Shown: positions 6,322 through 13,125 of the stretch, piece by piece
How the letters are laid out: each line of letters starts with the position of its first letter
Position numbering within the stretch: position 1 is the stretch's first letter
Source of the DNA: Chlamydiae bacterium RIFCSPHIGHO2_12_FULL_49_9
Lineage (GTDB): Bacteria; Chlamydiota; Chlamydiia; Chlamydiales; SM23-39
NCBI GenBank assembly: GCA_001794935.1
Contig: MGLY01000092.1
Location: 1 to 13,125 of the forward strand
DNA length: 13,125 bases
Reading direction: 5' to 3'
The notes under the pieces: model-generated
Told to the model about the DNA's origin: nothing
The model's database searches: none
The model's input: only the letters and a program-made list of their open reading frames with translations
Made by a program: the position numbers and the translations under genes

Positions 6322-6855
6322 TCAGAGTTTTTTCTCTTGAGGGGGGATACAGGGGACGAGGTCTAGTCTGAGTGGGCCTGGATTGTTTAGAAGACTATCC
6401 GGCCAGCTTTGAAATGTTTTGGGCAGTCGGATGCGGGCTAGAGTTAAATGAGGATAGTATAGATCGCCGATTTCATTGAGGAGGACAAGGCCGCGATTTT
6501 GCACGGCAGTCACTGCTAGATGGTGGGCCTTCATGATTGCCGCATCTCTTGCAATGACTAACTCAGCCCAGTAAAATTCTTGATGGCCTCCGATGCCCTT
6601 TGTAAAACTAACTCCTGTAAATCGGACTGAAATGGATAGGTCGTCTGTCTGTTTTGCAAACTCCTTCCAAATGGCATGGGCTATTTGCCCTTGATCGCAC
6701 TCAAATTGGCACACGGTAATATGCGGCAGACTGTGTTCTGACAATAAATAGCTATCGCTAGTTGATGAAAATAATCCTTGAGCCGCCCGAATGTAGGGGA
6801 TGGCGGTTTTTTGAGGGAGGACTAGCGAGATCGTGTAGGAGGCTTTATTTTTCAC
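6322..6855 (-). CDS. 2H phosphoesterase superfamily protein (2'-5' RNA ligase-like)
   Basis: The 177-residue cytosolic protein carries the two signature motifs of the 2H fold: H45-I-T47 in LPHITVCQF and H136-L-T138 in YPHLTLARI. These paired HxT motifs form the active site that cleaves 2',3'- or 2',5'-linked and cyclic phosphodiesters. The length and the PHLTLAR motif resemble ThpR/LigT, but the first motif region differs, so the exact subfamily is open. It starts at GTG 6855, inside the GTGA overlap with the stop of the diguanylate cyclase gene (4-nt overlap, 6852-6855), so it is translated by coupling and is the last gene of the minus-strand operon. Its position suggests a role in nucleotide-signal or RNA turnover. 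Degradation of c-di-GMP or pGpG is a hypothesis; housekeeping RNA repair is the alternative. Confidence 0.78.
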   Translation of the reverse strand: MKNKASYTISLVLPQKTAIPYIRAAQGLFSSTSDSYLLSEHSLPHITVCQFECDQGQIAHAIWKEFAKQTDDLSISVRFTGVSFTKGIGGHQEFYWAELVIARDAAIMKAHHLAVTAVQNRGLVLLNEIGDLYYPHLTLARIRLPKTFQSWPDSLLNNPGPLRLDLVPCIPPQEKKL

Positions 6856-7745
6856 ATTTCTGGAGTCCAGAGTTTGACGCAGTTTCTTCCTGCCGACTTG
6901 GCGGCAGCCAGGGCCTTGTCGGAGCGCTCTATGGATTGTTCGACCGGAGAATAGGGATCTAGCAGCGTCAGTCCAAACGAGGCCGTAATGCGGAGTTTGG
7001 GATTTTCGACCACATCGGTTTCAGAAAGCCCTTTGCGCAAATTTTCTGTCAGCTCAAAAGCAGCGTTTGATTCGACATTGACCAAACAAATTAAGAATTC
7101 CTCTCCCCCGTAGCGAAATAGTTTGTCATAGGGGCGTATGTGCTTGATAAGATAGTGGGAAATCCCTGCCAGCAAGGCATCGCCCACCGGGTGGCCATGA
7201 AGGTCATTGACATTTTTAAAATGATCGAGGTCCACCATGACAATACAGCAGGATTGGTATTCTCGTTTGGACGCCTCCTGCTGTTCGCGCAGCAGGGTCA
7301 ACATATTGACTCGGTTAATGGCTCCAGTGAGGGGATCTCGATTATAGAGAAAGACTTCCAGCTCTCGTTTTAACGTGGATATCTCAAGGCGCAGGCCATC
7401 GAGGGCATTGGAAAAAAGATCGTAATCTGGAGGCGAAATAACTATTCCGGTATTGATTGTTTCCAGCAACGTCTTAGCCAATTGATGCATGCGGCGATGG
7501 GCCTCTTGTAGAGACTTGAATCCAGGATGCCCCACCAAGTCTTTCTCCACCTCTGAAGAGCAGCACCACTGGCCGAACCGACACTCTTTATGCGCCTCTG
7601 GGTTTAAATCGTGCTGGTCGGGGGGCAATTTGCAAATGAGGGTACGGATCAATGCATTGAACCATTGATTGTGGTTGTAAATGGCCTGATCCAATCGGCT
7701 AATGATTTTTTGCAACTGTTCGTGATTGATTTCTTCAAAAGACAT
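6852..7745 (-). CDS. Diguanylate cyclase with N-terminal zinc-sensing CZB domain (DgcZ-like)
   Basis: It makes c-di-GMP from two GTP in the cytosol. The 297-residue length and order match E. coli DgcZ (296). Residues 1-130 form a CZB domain with all four zinc ligands in the expected spacing: H25, C55 (in ECRFGQW), H83 and H87 (HRRMH). Residues 135-295 are the GGDEF domain: DPLTGAINR, the metal-binding VDLDHFKNVND (D172/D174 region), the signature RYGGEEF (GGEEF 213-217), and an intact inhibitory I-site RPYD (204-207) five residues upstream. So the enzyme should be active, product-inhibited and held down by zinc. No membrane segments are seen. ATG 7745 lies 15 nt after the glycosyltransferase stop with an AGAGGGA site upstream. 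Placement in a polysaccharide operon suggests it feeds that synthase, as DgcZ does for poly-GlcNAc in E. coli. Confidence 0.92.
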   Translation of the reverse strand: MSFEEINHEQLQKIISRLDQAIYNHNQWFNALIRTLICKLPPDQHDLNPEAHKECRFGQWCCSSEVEKDLVGHPGFKSLQEAHRRMHQLAKTLLETINTGIVISPPDYDLFSNALDGLRLEISTLKRELEVFLYNRDPLTGAINRVNMLTLLREQQEASKREYQSCCIVMVDLDHFKNVNDLHGHPVGDALLAGISHYLIKHIRPYDKLFRYGGEEFLICLVNVESNAAFELTENLRKGLSETDVVENPKLRITASFGLTLLDPYSPVEQSIERSDKALAAAKSAGRNCVKLWTPEM

Positions 7746-7760
7746 GATCCGTTTTTCCCT

Positions 7761-9158
7761 CTATTTAACTGACAATGATCTATCCATTTTTTCACGCATA
7801 AAGCGGTTTTTGGTAAAGAAGCGAAAAAATCCCTCGATGCGCCACCAAACAGTCAGCGGCCGATAGGTGAAATTCTCAATGAAAGCGAAAAAGACCATTT
7901 TGAGAATTTGACGGCTTGAAATGTATTTTCTCAAGAATACCTCCTGCATAATCACTGAAGCAATTGTTAGAAACATACTGACTCCCCAAGCGATCAAAAT
8001 AAAGTACCAGAAAAAAGTGATGTTAAGAACCCCATAAAAGAAACAACAGGCGATATAGATGTACCCAAACCCCTCAACGAGTGGTCCCAGCCCCTCTCCT
8101 AGCAGAAGATAGGGGATATGGAGAAATCCGACAACTCCATATTTAAAATTAAAAATCATGCGCCTATGACGCCAGCAAACATCGATGACGGAGCTGTGCC
8201 ATCTTTTTCTCTGTTTGGCCAAACCCGAATAAGTTTGAGGGACATCCGTCCAGACGATTGCATCGAACATATAATCGATCACATAGGGTTCTTTTTTCTC
8301 ATGCATGTGTTTATGCAAAAGCACAGTCAACTCTAAATCCCCGGCCAGCATTTTTTTTAACCCACCCACTTCAATGACGGCCTGTTTATTAAACAGTCCA
8401 AATCCCCCTGAAATAAGAGGAGAGCCGCCCAATTTGTTCCAGCCAGTCCGCCCAAAAAAGAAAGTTTTTATATACTCAACGACTTGCATAGTTCCCAAAA
8501 AAGAGGGGGGCAGTTTGGCTTCTGTGATTTTGCCTTTTTTGACGGTGCACCCATTGACGATGCATAGCGTTCCCCCCATCGCGCAAATATTTCGTTTGGT
8601 GAGAAGATGCTGCATCAATCGATTGATGGCGTCGGGCTCAATGAATGAGTCTGCATCGATGCCGATAAAAAAGGGAGCTGTGCTGGCATTTATCCCCGCA
8701 TTAATTGCGTCCTCCCTGCCTCCATTTTCTTTCTGAATGACGAGAAGTTTTGGATACAGTTTGGAGCGATAATAATGCTTCACGGGAGCCGTTTGTAAAA
8801 TAGAGGGAAAGACTGGGGGAACAGGAAAAAGTTGATAGGTAGTAGTCAAAAGTGAAAAGGTATCATCTGTAGATCCATCATCGATGACAATGACTTCAAA
8901 ATGGGAGAATTCAATCTGCAGTGCAGCTGTCACTGATGCGAGGATCGTCTCTCGCTCATTGTAGGCGGGAATAATAATTGAAACGGGAGGAACCAAGTTA
9001 AATAGCAAAAGTTTATAAGACTCATTTGCTTTAATTTCCTGAAAACGGCGAGCGAGTTCCGGATTAGTTAAAATCAAAAGAAGTCCGTAAAACCCATTGA
9101 GTATCAAGAAGTAAGAGAGTAAAAAAAGATCGATCGACAGAAATATATTTTCATTCAT
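7761..9158 (-). CDS. Membrane-bound processive family-2 glycosyltransferase
   Basis: This is a probable polysaccharide synthase of the cellulose/PgaC/hyaluronan synthase type in the inner membrane. The 465-residue protein starts with one membrane helix (about 8-30). The catalytic domain follows: IIIPAYNE (61-68), DDGSTDDT (93-100), KENGGREDAINAGIN (143-157), DAD (168-170), a GDLEL motif (273-277) and QRKRW (316-320), the Q(Q/R)xRW of processive enzymes. Three or four more helices run from about 343 to 430. The usual ED of the E-D-x-E-L motif reads GD here; the catalytic Asp is kept. The sequence resembles the GT2 type often found next to HEAT-repeat and YaiO genes. ATG 9158 lies 8 nt inside the end of the HEAT gene, so translation is coupled. 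Sugar donor and product are unknown; UDP-GlcNAc or UDP-Glc is plausible. Confidence 0.92.
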   Translation of the reverse strand: MNENIFLSIDLFLLSYFLILNGFYGLLLILTNPELARRFQEIKANESYKLLLFNLVPPVSIIIPAYNERETILASVTAALQIEFSHFEVIVIDDGSTDDTFSLLTTTYQLFPVPPVFPSILQTAPVKHYYRSKLYPKLLVIQKENGGREDAINAGINASTAPFFIGIDADSFIEPDAINRLMQHLLTKRNICAMGGTLCIVNGCTVKKGKITEAKLPPSFLGTMQVVEYIKTFFFGRTGWNKLGGSPLISGGFGLFNKQAVIEVGGLKKMLAGDLELTVLLHKHMHEKKEPYVIDYMFDAIVWTDVPQTYSGLAKQRKRWHSSVIDVCWRHRRMIFNFKYGVVGFLHIPYLLLGEGLGPLVEGFGYIYIACCFFYGVLNITFFWYFILIAWGVSMFLTIASVIMQEVFLRKYISSRQILKMVFFAFIENFTYRPLTVWWRIEGFFRFFTKNRFMREKMDRSLSVK

Positions 9159-10251
9159 AAATATTTAAGGTTAAGACATATCGAGCAATTTCATCAGCAG
9201 ATTGATTTTCTTGGCGCTGCTGCAATTTTTTTATTCCCTCTTCCCCCAATCTTTTCAGAGCGAGAGCTCCGTTCATTCGAACCCACCAAACCGGGTCTTT
9301 TAAAAGAGACGACAGTTCCGAAAGGGCTTCTTGGGCCTTCAAATAGCCCAGGGCGCGCGCTGCGATTGCCCTAATCTCCCATTCAGGGTCCTTGAGCAGA
9401 TCGATCAGGGGGCGATGGCTCTTGGGATCGAAATAGTGACCGAGCGCGCGAATGGCGGCGATGCGCAAGTTTTTACTTGGGGCGTGAAGGTCTCTCTCTG
9501 CAAGATCTGCAATGTGGGCATTCATGTGATGGGACAGGACCTCTAAACAGCTCAATCTGGCAACTGGGTCGGCATCTTGTTCTAGACGGGCTTCTAAAAA
9601 TTCGAATGAGGAGTCGTCTCCTTTCAACAGGGCTTCTCGGAAGGGATGGCGCAAAAATCGATTGGACCGATTCATCTCATTGATGATGGCATTTACGCAC
9701 TCTGAAGTTCCCAATTTTGCAGCGCAGTAGGCCGCTGAATATTGAACAATGGGTATAGAATCTCCAAGGAGATGGAGAATGTATTTTTCGTTTTGTTTGT
9801 CGGAAAGGTAAAGAAAACATCCGACGGCCTGGATTCTCTCGGCCCATTTTCTGGAGTAGGTTAGTTTTTGGGCTATCGGGAAGAGGACATTTTGGAAAAT
9901 GGACTTTTTGATTCTATCCCAATTGGGGTCTTTTATTTCCCCATCGATTTGGAGCATGATTGGAATTAAGAAAGGAATTTTTCGCAAGCGAGGAGGAACC
10001 CGGGCTAAAGAACACTCGGTTTTCTCTCGAGCGCAGATGAGTAGATTTTTTTTAAAAATAGCCAATTTCTGCTCTCTTCTCTTCGAAAAAAAAGAGGACA
10101 GGGGCGTTGAGACAAGAGCAGCTATTGTATGGACGCCGATGATGGAAAACTGAATGATAAGCAGCCATTGAATAATTTCATAAGGAAATAGCGAGGTCGA
10201 TAATGCGGCGCTTTGCGCAAAAAAAATTCCAGCTTCTTGGTAATTTTCCAC
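9151..10251 (-). CDS. Membrane-anchored HEAT-repeat protein
   Basis: The 366-residue protein has one N-terminal membrane helix (about residues 27-50, IIQWLLIIQFSIIGVHTIAALV), a basic stretch (KRREQK), then an all-helical body. From about 130 to 360 HEAT repeats are clear: for example WEIRAIAARALGYLKAQEALSELSSLLKDP and WWVRMNGALALKRLG. The positive residues after the helix place the repeats in the cytosol, so it is likely a scaffold that touches the cytosolic face of the glycosyltransferase encoded next, with which it shares an 8-nt overlap. HEAT-GT2 pairs of this kind recur in bacterial genomes; the HEAT partner has no defined activity. GTG 10251 is the only reasonable start, since an in-frame TAG lies two codons upstream and no alternative precedes the membrane helix. 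It is the first gene of the operon. Confidence 0.85.
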   Translation of the reverse strand: MENYQEAGIFFAQSAALSTSLFPYEIIQWLLIIQFSIIGVHTIAALVSTPLSSFFSKRREQKLAIFKKNLLICAREKTECSLARVPPRLRKIPFLIPIMLQIDGEIKDPNWDRIKKSIFQNVLFPIAQKLTYSRKWAERIQAVGCFLYLSDKQNEKYILHLLGDSIPIVQYSAAYCAAKLGTSECVNAIINEMNRSNRFLRHPFREALLKGDDSSFEFLEARLEQDADPVARLSCLEVLSHHMNAHIADLAERDLHAPSKNLRIAAIRALGHYFDPKSHRPLIDLLKDPEWEIRAIAARALGYLKAQEALSELSSLLKDPVWWVRMNGALALKRLGEEGIKKLQQRQENQSADEIARYVLTLNIYE

Positions 10252-10259
10252 TACCTAGA

Positions 10260-10288
10260 GCTATAGTCAATCCTCCCAAATTTGACAA
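10260..10288 (-). promoter_or_regulatory. Predicted promoter of the HEAT-GT2-cyclase-2H operon
   Basis: On the minus strand TTGTCA (10288-10283), a 17-nt spacer and TATAGC (10265-10260) form a good sigma-70-like match. Transcription would start near 10253, so the GTG at 10251 would have almost no leader. A start further upstream is possible. Confidence 0.4.
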
Positions 10289-10290
10289 TC

Positions 10291-10319
10291 TTGAATAAAC
10301 TAATCGAGAGTGATATAGA
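10291..10319 (+). promoter_or_regulatory. Predicted promoter of the TPR/beta-barrel gene
   Basis: TTGAAT (10291-10296), a 17-nt spacer and TATAGA (10314-10319) face right. Transcription would begin near 10326, giving a very short leader if ATG 10329 is the start. The -35 lies only 2 bp from the -35 of the opposing promoter, so the two should share regulation. Confidence 0.35.
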
Positions 10320-12167
10320 TTGATTCGTATGCAGATCTTTTCTTTTGTTTTCGCTTTTCTTGCCCTTTCGGAGCCAATTGTTAGCCCCCCCCAAGAAGTA
10401 AAGGCCCATTCTGAACTTCCTAAGCCCGAATCGGCAGCTGATTGGTATGAGGCTGCATTGACTCAAATTCGGGAGGGAAACAGGGAAGCTGCCAGGGAGA
10501 GTTTAAAAAAGGCGTTGTCTCTTGATCCGCAGCTTATTGAGGCGGGAGTGCAGCTCGGGTTTCTCGAGCTTTGGGATGGAGGTCTAAACGCTTCCTATCA
10601 GCAGTTTTTTCGGGTGCTCAAATTAGCTCCTTGCGAGCCAAAGACTTTAGAGGGGCTGCGTGAAATCGGCGCTCGCTGGGCTCAGGTGGAGACAAGACAG
10701 CGCCAGGAGATTGCGATTTATCAAACGCTGAACACATGCCAGCCGGGCGATGCCGACACTCTATTTTATCTCGGCAGAGCTCAGGCAAGAGCGGGCGATT
10801 GGGATGAGGCGATAGAGACTCTAAAAGAGTGTCTGACCCTCGCGCCCGAGTATGGGGATGCGGAAGTGCAGCTCGCCTATATCTATCTTTGGCAAGAGAG
10901 GTGGGCGGAAGCAGAGGCGCTTTTTGCCAAATATCCAGCGAACCAGGATGCAAAAATAGGGCTTGCGCTTGCGGCAAGAAGGCAGGGGAATAGTGAAAAG
11001 GCCAAAGCGCATCTTCAAGAGATTTTGTCCGTCGATAACAAACACAAACAGGCCAGACAGGAGTATGCCAATATTTTGCTCTCCGATATGGACTACTCCC
11101 AGGCGGAGACTGCATTTGCCGGACTTGTAGATGACGATCCAAATGCGAGTAATTACTGGATTAGCTTATTCGATATCAAGTCCCACACTCGTTATGGGAT
11201 GATGCTCGAGACGCTGTATACCTACGCCAAAGAAAACGATCCAAGCCTCGGCGTTCCCGTTGTCAGAGATTATTACTTTTTCAATTCTGTCCACTTTTTA
11301 ATCCCTCTCATGAATCGGTGGAGGCTCGATATCGAGCAGATCTACTACCATCAAAGAGAAAATGATATCTTCCCCCCAGTTGGCGTTAACTACTCGGCTT
11401 ATGAGGCGGGCGGTCAGGTGACCTCGAGTTATTTTTTCGCGCCGAATTGGCGCTGGGATCTGTCCGCTAGAGCTTTTAACGCTTGGGGCAAACAGGATGC
11501 AATTTATCCGTTCAAGAGAACAACCCGCTTTGAGCCAGGAACGGGGCTTCTCTACAACAGCGAAAGACAGCTCTTTTCAGTAGATGCCCACACGGAATCT
11601 TTCATCATCAAAGACTTTGCAAGGAATAACTCAAAACTTCTCAGAACCGACTATTTAACAGGAGGGTACGGCTATCGCTTCAATCGGATCCTCCGCCCCG
11701 AATTTGAGGCGTGGGTCACCCACATCTTCATCCGCGACAGTTTAAAAAACTGGGAAAATACCGAGATGGCCACTGCCCGCTTGGGAATCCCCTTCGCAGA
11801 GAAGACGATTACGGCTATCTATCGCTTTGAGCACGGCCATTTCGATCAGCTCTCGCAAAATTACTATTCCTTCAAACAGCAATTTAGAAACGTCTTGGGA
11901 GCTCGCCTCCATATCCCTTTTTCTGATGCTGTTTCTTGGGATACATATTACTATCACCGCTGGCAGACGACCTATAATCTCTTCCAACCGATCGGAGATA
12001 CGGTTTTCGTCTCTCCCAAACAGTATCTTGTCGCTAACTGGGTCACATCGAGCCTGACTGCCCGCTACAAAGACAGCATGCGGCTCATTTTAGAAGGGCA
12101 CTATTTCCACGATACGTTGATTTATCGCGACTGGAATATCACCGGCTCATTTCTTTGGCAGTTCTAA
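10320..12167 (+). CDS. TPR protein with C-terminal outer-membrane beta-barrel (YaiO-like), putative polysaccharide export porin
   Basis: The 615-residue product has an N-terminal signal peptide (about residues 1-22, MQIFSFVFAFLALS core), then periplasmic TPR helices (about 38-275, e.g. WYEAALTQIREGNREAARESLKKALSLDP and LFYLGRAQARAGDWDEAIETLKECLTLAP). A beta-barrel from about 286 to the end has alternating aromatic strands and a terminal W-Q-F; a final Phe is the normal signal for BAM insertion. TPR plus barrel is the layout of PgaA and BcsC-type exporters, and the barrel resembles the YaiO type, whose E. coli gene lies near a GT2 gene. It is divergent from the synthase operon across 68 bp. 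TTG 10320 has a GAGAG site at suitable distance; ATG 10329 is the alternative and would give a protein three residues shorter. Its 3' end overlaps the next gene by 29 nt. Confidence 0.85.
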   Translation: MIRMQIFSFVFAFLALSEPIVSPPQEVKAHSELPKPESAADWYEAALTQIREGNREAARESLKKALSLDPQLIEAGVQLGFLELWDGGLNASYQQFFRVLKLAPCEPKTLEGLREIGARWAQVETRQRQEIAIYQTLNTCQPGDADTLFYLGRAQARAGDWDEAIETLKECLTLAPEYGDAEVQLAYIYLWQERWAEAEALFAKYPANQDAKIGLALAARRQGNSEKAKAHLQEILSVDNKHKQARQEYANILLSDMDYSQAETAFAGLVDDDPNASNYWISLFDIKSHTRYGMMLETLYTYAKENDPSLGVPVVRDYYFFNSVHFLIPLMNRWRLDIEQIYYHQRENDIFPPVGVNYSAYEAGGQVTSSYFFAPNWRWDLSARAFNAWGKQDAIYPFKRTTRFEPGTGLLYNSERQLFSVDAHTESFIIKDFARNNSKLLRTDYLTGGYGYRFNRILRPEFEAWVTHIFIRDSLKNWENTEMATARLGIPFAEKTITAIYRFEHGHFDQLSQNYYSFKQQFRNVLGARLHIPFSDAVSWDTYYYHRWQTTYNLFQPIGDTVFVSPKQYLVANWVTSSLTARYKDSMRLILEGHYFHDTLIYRDWNITGSFLWQF

Positions 12168-13125
12168 GGAGCTGCCTAAAAATAATCTCTCCCACTTCAT
12201 GGTTAGCTAATTGAGGGGGAAAGAGGGGCTGATTGCAAAAGAGCGTTCCCGTCTGGATGTGCTTGCCCGTCCTTTTGACAATTGAAGTAAAGTAGTCGTA
12301 GAAGGGGATCTTTTTGTTCTTTAAATAGAAGAGCGTTCCCTTCTTTACCTCATCGGTAAAGATGATCTTGTAGAAGAGCTTTTTCGGCGCCTCTTCATAT
12401 GTCTCGATGAGGAAAAGGGGCTTTCCTTCAACCATGATCTTTTGAAGGATTCTCTCGGCTTTTCTTGCAGATGCTTTTGTCTGGAAGAAAAGATGAGCGT
12501 CATGGGTCATATGAGCTTCAACAAGAGCATCGGAAATGCCGACGGCTTTTAAAAACTTTTGATGATCGATTTGCCGGTATAAGATCCAGGGAGGATCTTC
12601 CGCCGTGTTTGTTTGCGACAGGGCGTTGGTGACAATGAGCGTCTCATTGCTCTTCATCTCTTGAAAAAGCTCGCCCAAGATTCTGTCGATATTTTTAAAT
12701 CCATGCGCGAGCGGATCTTTAGGCGAAATCTCTTTTTTCTTCCACTGATGGTGCTGAAGATGCGCAATGCTGTTTAAAAAAAGAAGAGAAAATTGGGGGT
12801 CGTAGGTTTTTTTGTATTTTAAAAAAAGCTTCGCTGACAAAAGGTCCAAAAAAGAGACAAAGACAAATGGTTTGGCCTTATAGCGGATGAGATCCTTAAC
12901 CAGATTCACTACCTCTTGAAAAAACGGCCGAACGAGATCGTGCGATTTCAAAAGTTTTAAAAAGTCAGAGAGATTCTTAAGCAGGCGGGATTTTGAGTTT
13001 TTCGTGTAGTTTTTTGAGATTTGACGAAGGGGCGCCAAGAGGGCATTTAGCTCTTGAGGATGGCTCATCTCCTCTGCTGTCCAGGGATCGGGAAGAAAAA
13101 AAAGACATTTGTCTGCGATACGCCT
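12139..13125 (-). CDS. Partial protein (5' end outside window), possible alkaline-phosphatase-superfamily phosphodiesterase
   Basis: The frame stays open to the right edge: 19 codons upstream of the Met at 13068 have no stop and encode LFFLPDPWTAEE-like sequence. The gene therefore enters from the right and the Met is internal. About 328 C-terminal residues are seen. FVFVSFLDLLSAKLFL, SLLFLNSIAHLQHHQW and ETLIVTNALSQ recall the metal-site region of type I phosphodiesterase/nucleotide pyrophosphatase-like proteins known from surface-polysaccharide and hypothetical loci; this is from memory and tentative. No signal peptide can be judged. It converges on the barrel gene and overlaps its last 29 nt, with no terminator between. 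Whether it belongs functionally to the polysaccharide locus cannot be told. Confidence 0.7.
   Translation of the reverse strand, partial: RRIADKCLFFLPDPWTAEEMSHPQELNALLAPLRQISKNYTKNSKSRLLKNLSDFLKLLKSHDLVRPFFQEVVNLVKDLIRYKAKPFVFVSFLDLLSAKLFLKYKKTYDPQFSLLFLNSIAHLQHHQWKKKEISPKDPLAHGFKNIDRILGELFQEMKSNETLIVTNALSQTNTAEDPPWILYRQIDHQKFLKAVGISDALVEAHMTHDAHLFFQTKASARKAERILQKIMVEGKPLFLIETYEEAPKKLFYKIIFTDEVKKGTLFYLKNKKIPFYDYFTSIVKRTGKHIQTGTLFCNQPLFPPQLANHEVGEIIFRQLLRTAKEMSR

Noticed and set aside
8305..8736. 143-residue plus-strand frame inside the glycosyltransferase gene
   Set aside because: It lies wholly antisense to a gene with clear catalytic motifs and has no recognisable features.
10618..11142. 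174-residue minus-strand frame inside the TPR region
   Set aside because: It is a shadow of the TPR/barrel gene; the plus-strand frame has clear TPR and barrel features.
6322..12167. A standard pgaABCD operon
   Set aside because: No PgaB deacetylase or PgaD subunit is present, and HEAT and YaiO-like proteins are not part of pga.

Overview
The window looks like a chromosome segment from a Gram-negative bacterium, most likely an environmental (amoeba-associated type) member of the Chlamydiae. The EF-Ts protein has the chlamydial-style RETKEG segment and a 282-residue length, and the rpsB-tsf-pyrH-frr block followed by tRNA-Glu and tRNA-Lys fits that group. The outer-membrane barrel protein shows the cell is diderm. 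The phylum call is inference from remembered sequences, not from a search.

Layout. Bases 1-2562 (+) are a translation and nucleotide housekeeping block: the 3' end of rpsB, then tsf, pyrH and frr, with an intrinsic-terminator-like hairpin between tsf and pyrH. Bases 2622-2793 hold tRNA-Glu(UUC) and tRNA-Lys(UUU), closed by a strong terminator. Bases 2833-3030 are a GC-rich, gene-free stretch of five consecutive hairpins. Bases 3114-6315 (+) are accessory: an AlbA_2/ATPase-like regulator with four perfect 12-bp in-frame repeats, and an unrecognised 561-residue protein with about five degenerate repeats.

Bases 6322-10251 (-) form a tight operon, transcribed right to left: a membrane-anchored HEAT-repeat protein, a processive family-2 glycosyltransferase, a zinc-sensor (CZB) diguanylate cyclase of the DgcZ type, and a 2H-phosphoesterase. 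Start and stop codons overlap at two of the three junctions. Divergently, across a 68-bp spacer, lies a TPR plus outer-membrane beta-barrel protein of the YaiO kind (10320-12167, +). The last gene (12139 to the right edge, -) is the C-terminal part of a protein that may belong to the alkaline phosphatase/phosphodiesterase superfamily; it converges on, and overlaps, the barrel gene.

Main interpretation. Bases 6322-12167 look like a compact polysaccharide synthesis and export locus: inner-membrane polymerase, HEAT accessory, outer-membrane TPR porin, and a dedicated c-di-GMP synthase whose domain architecture matches the E. coli enzyme that controls poly-N-acetylglucosamine. The translationally coupled 2H-phosphoesterase may be a signal-degrading partner, which is a hypothesis. 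The lineage is not known for c-di-GMP signalling or exopolysaccharide, so this locus is the best candidate in the window for an undescribed system.
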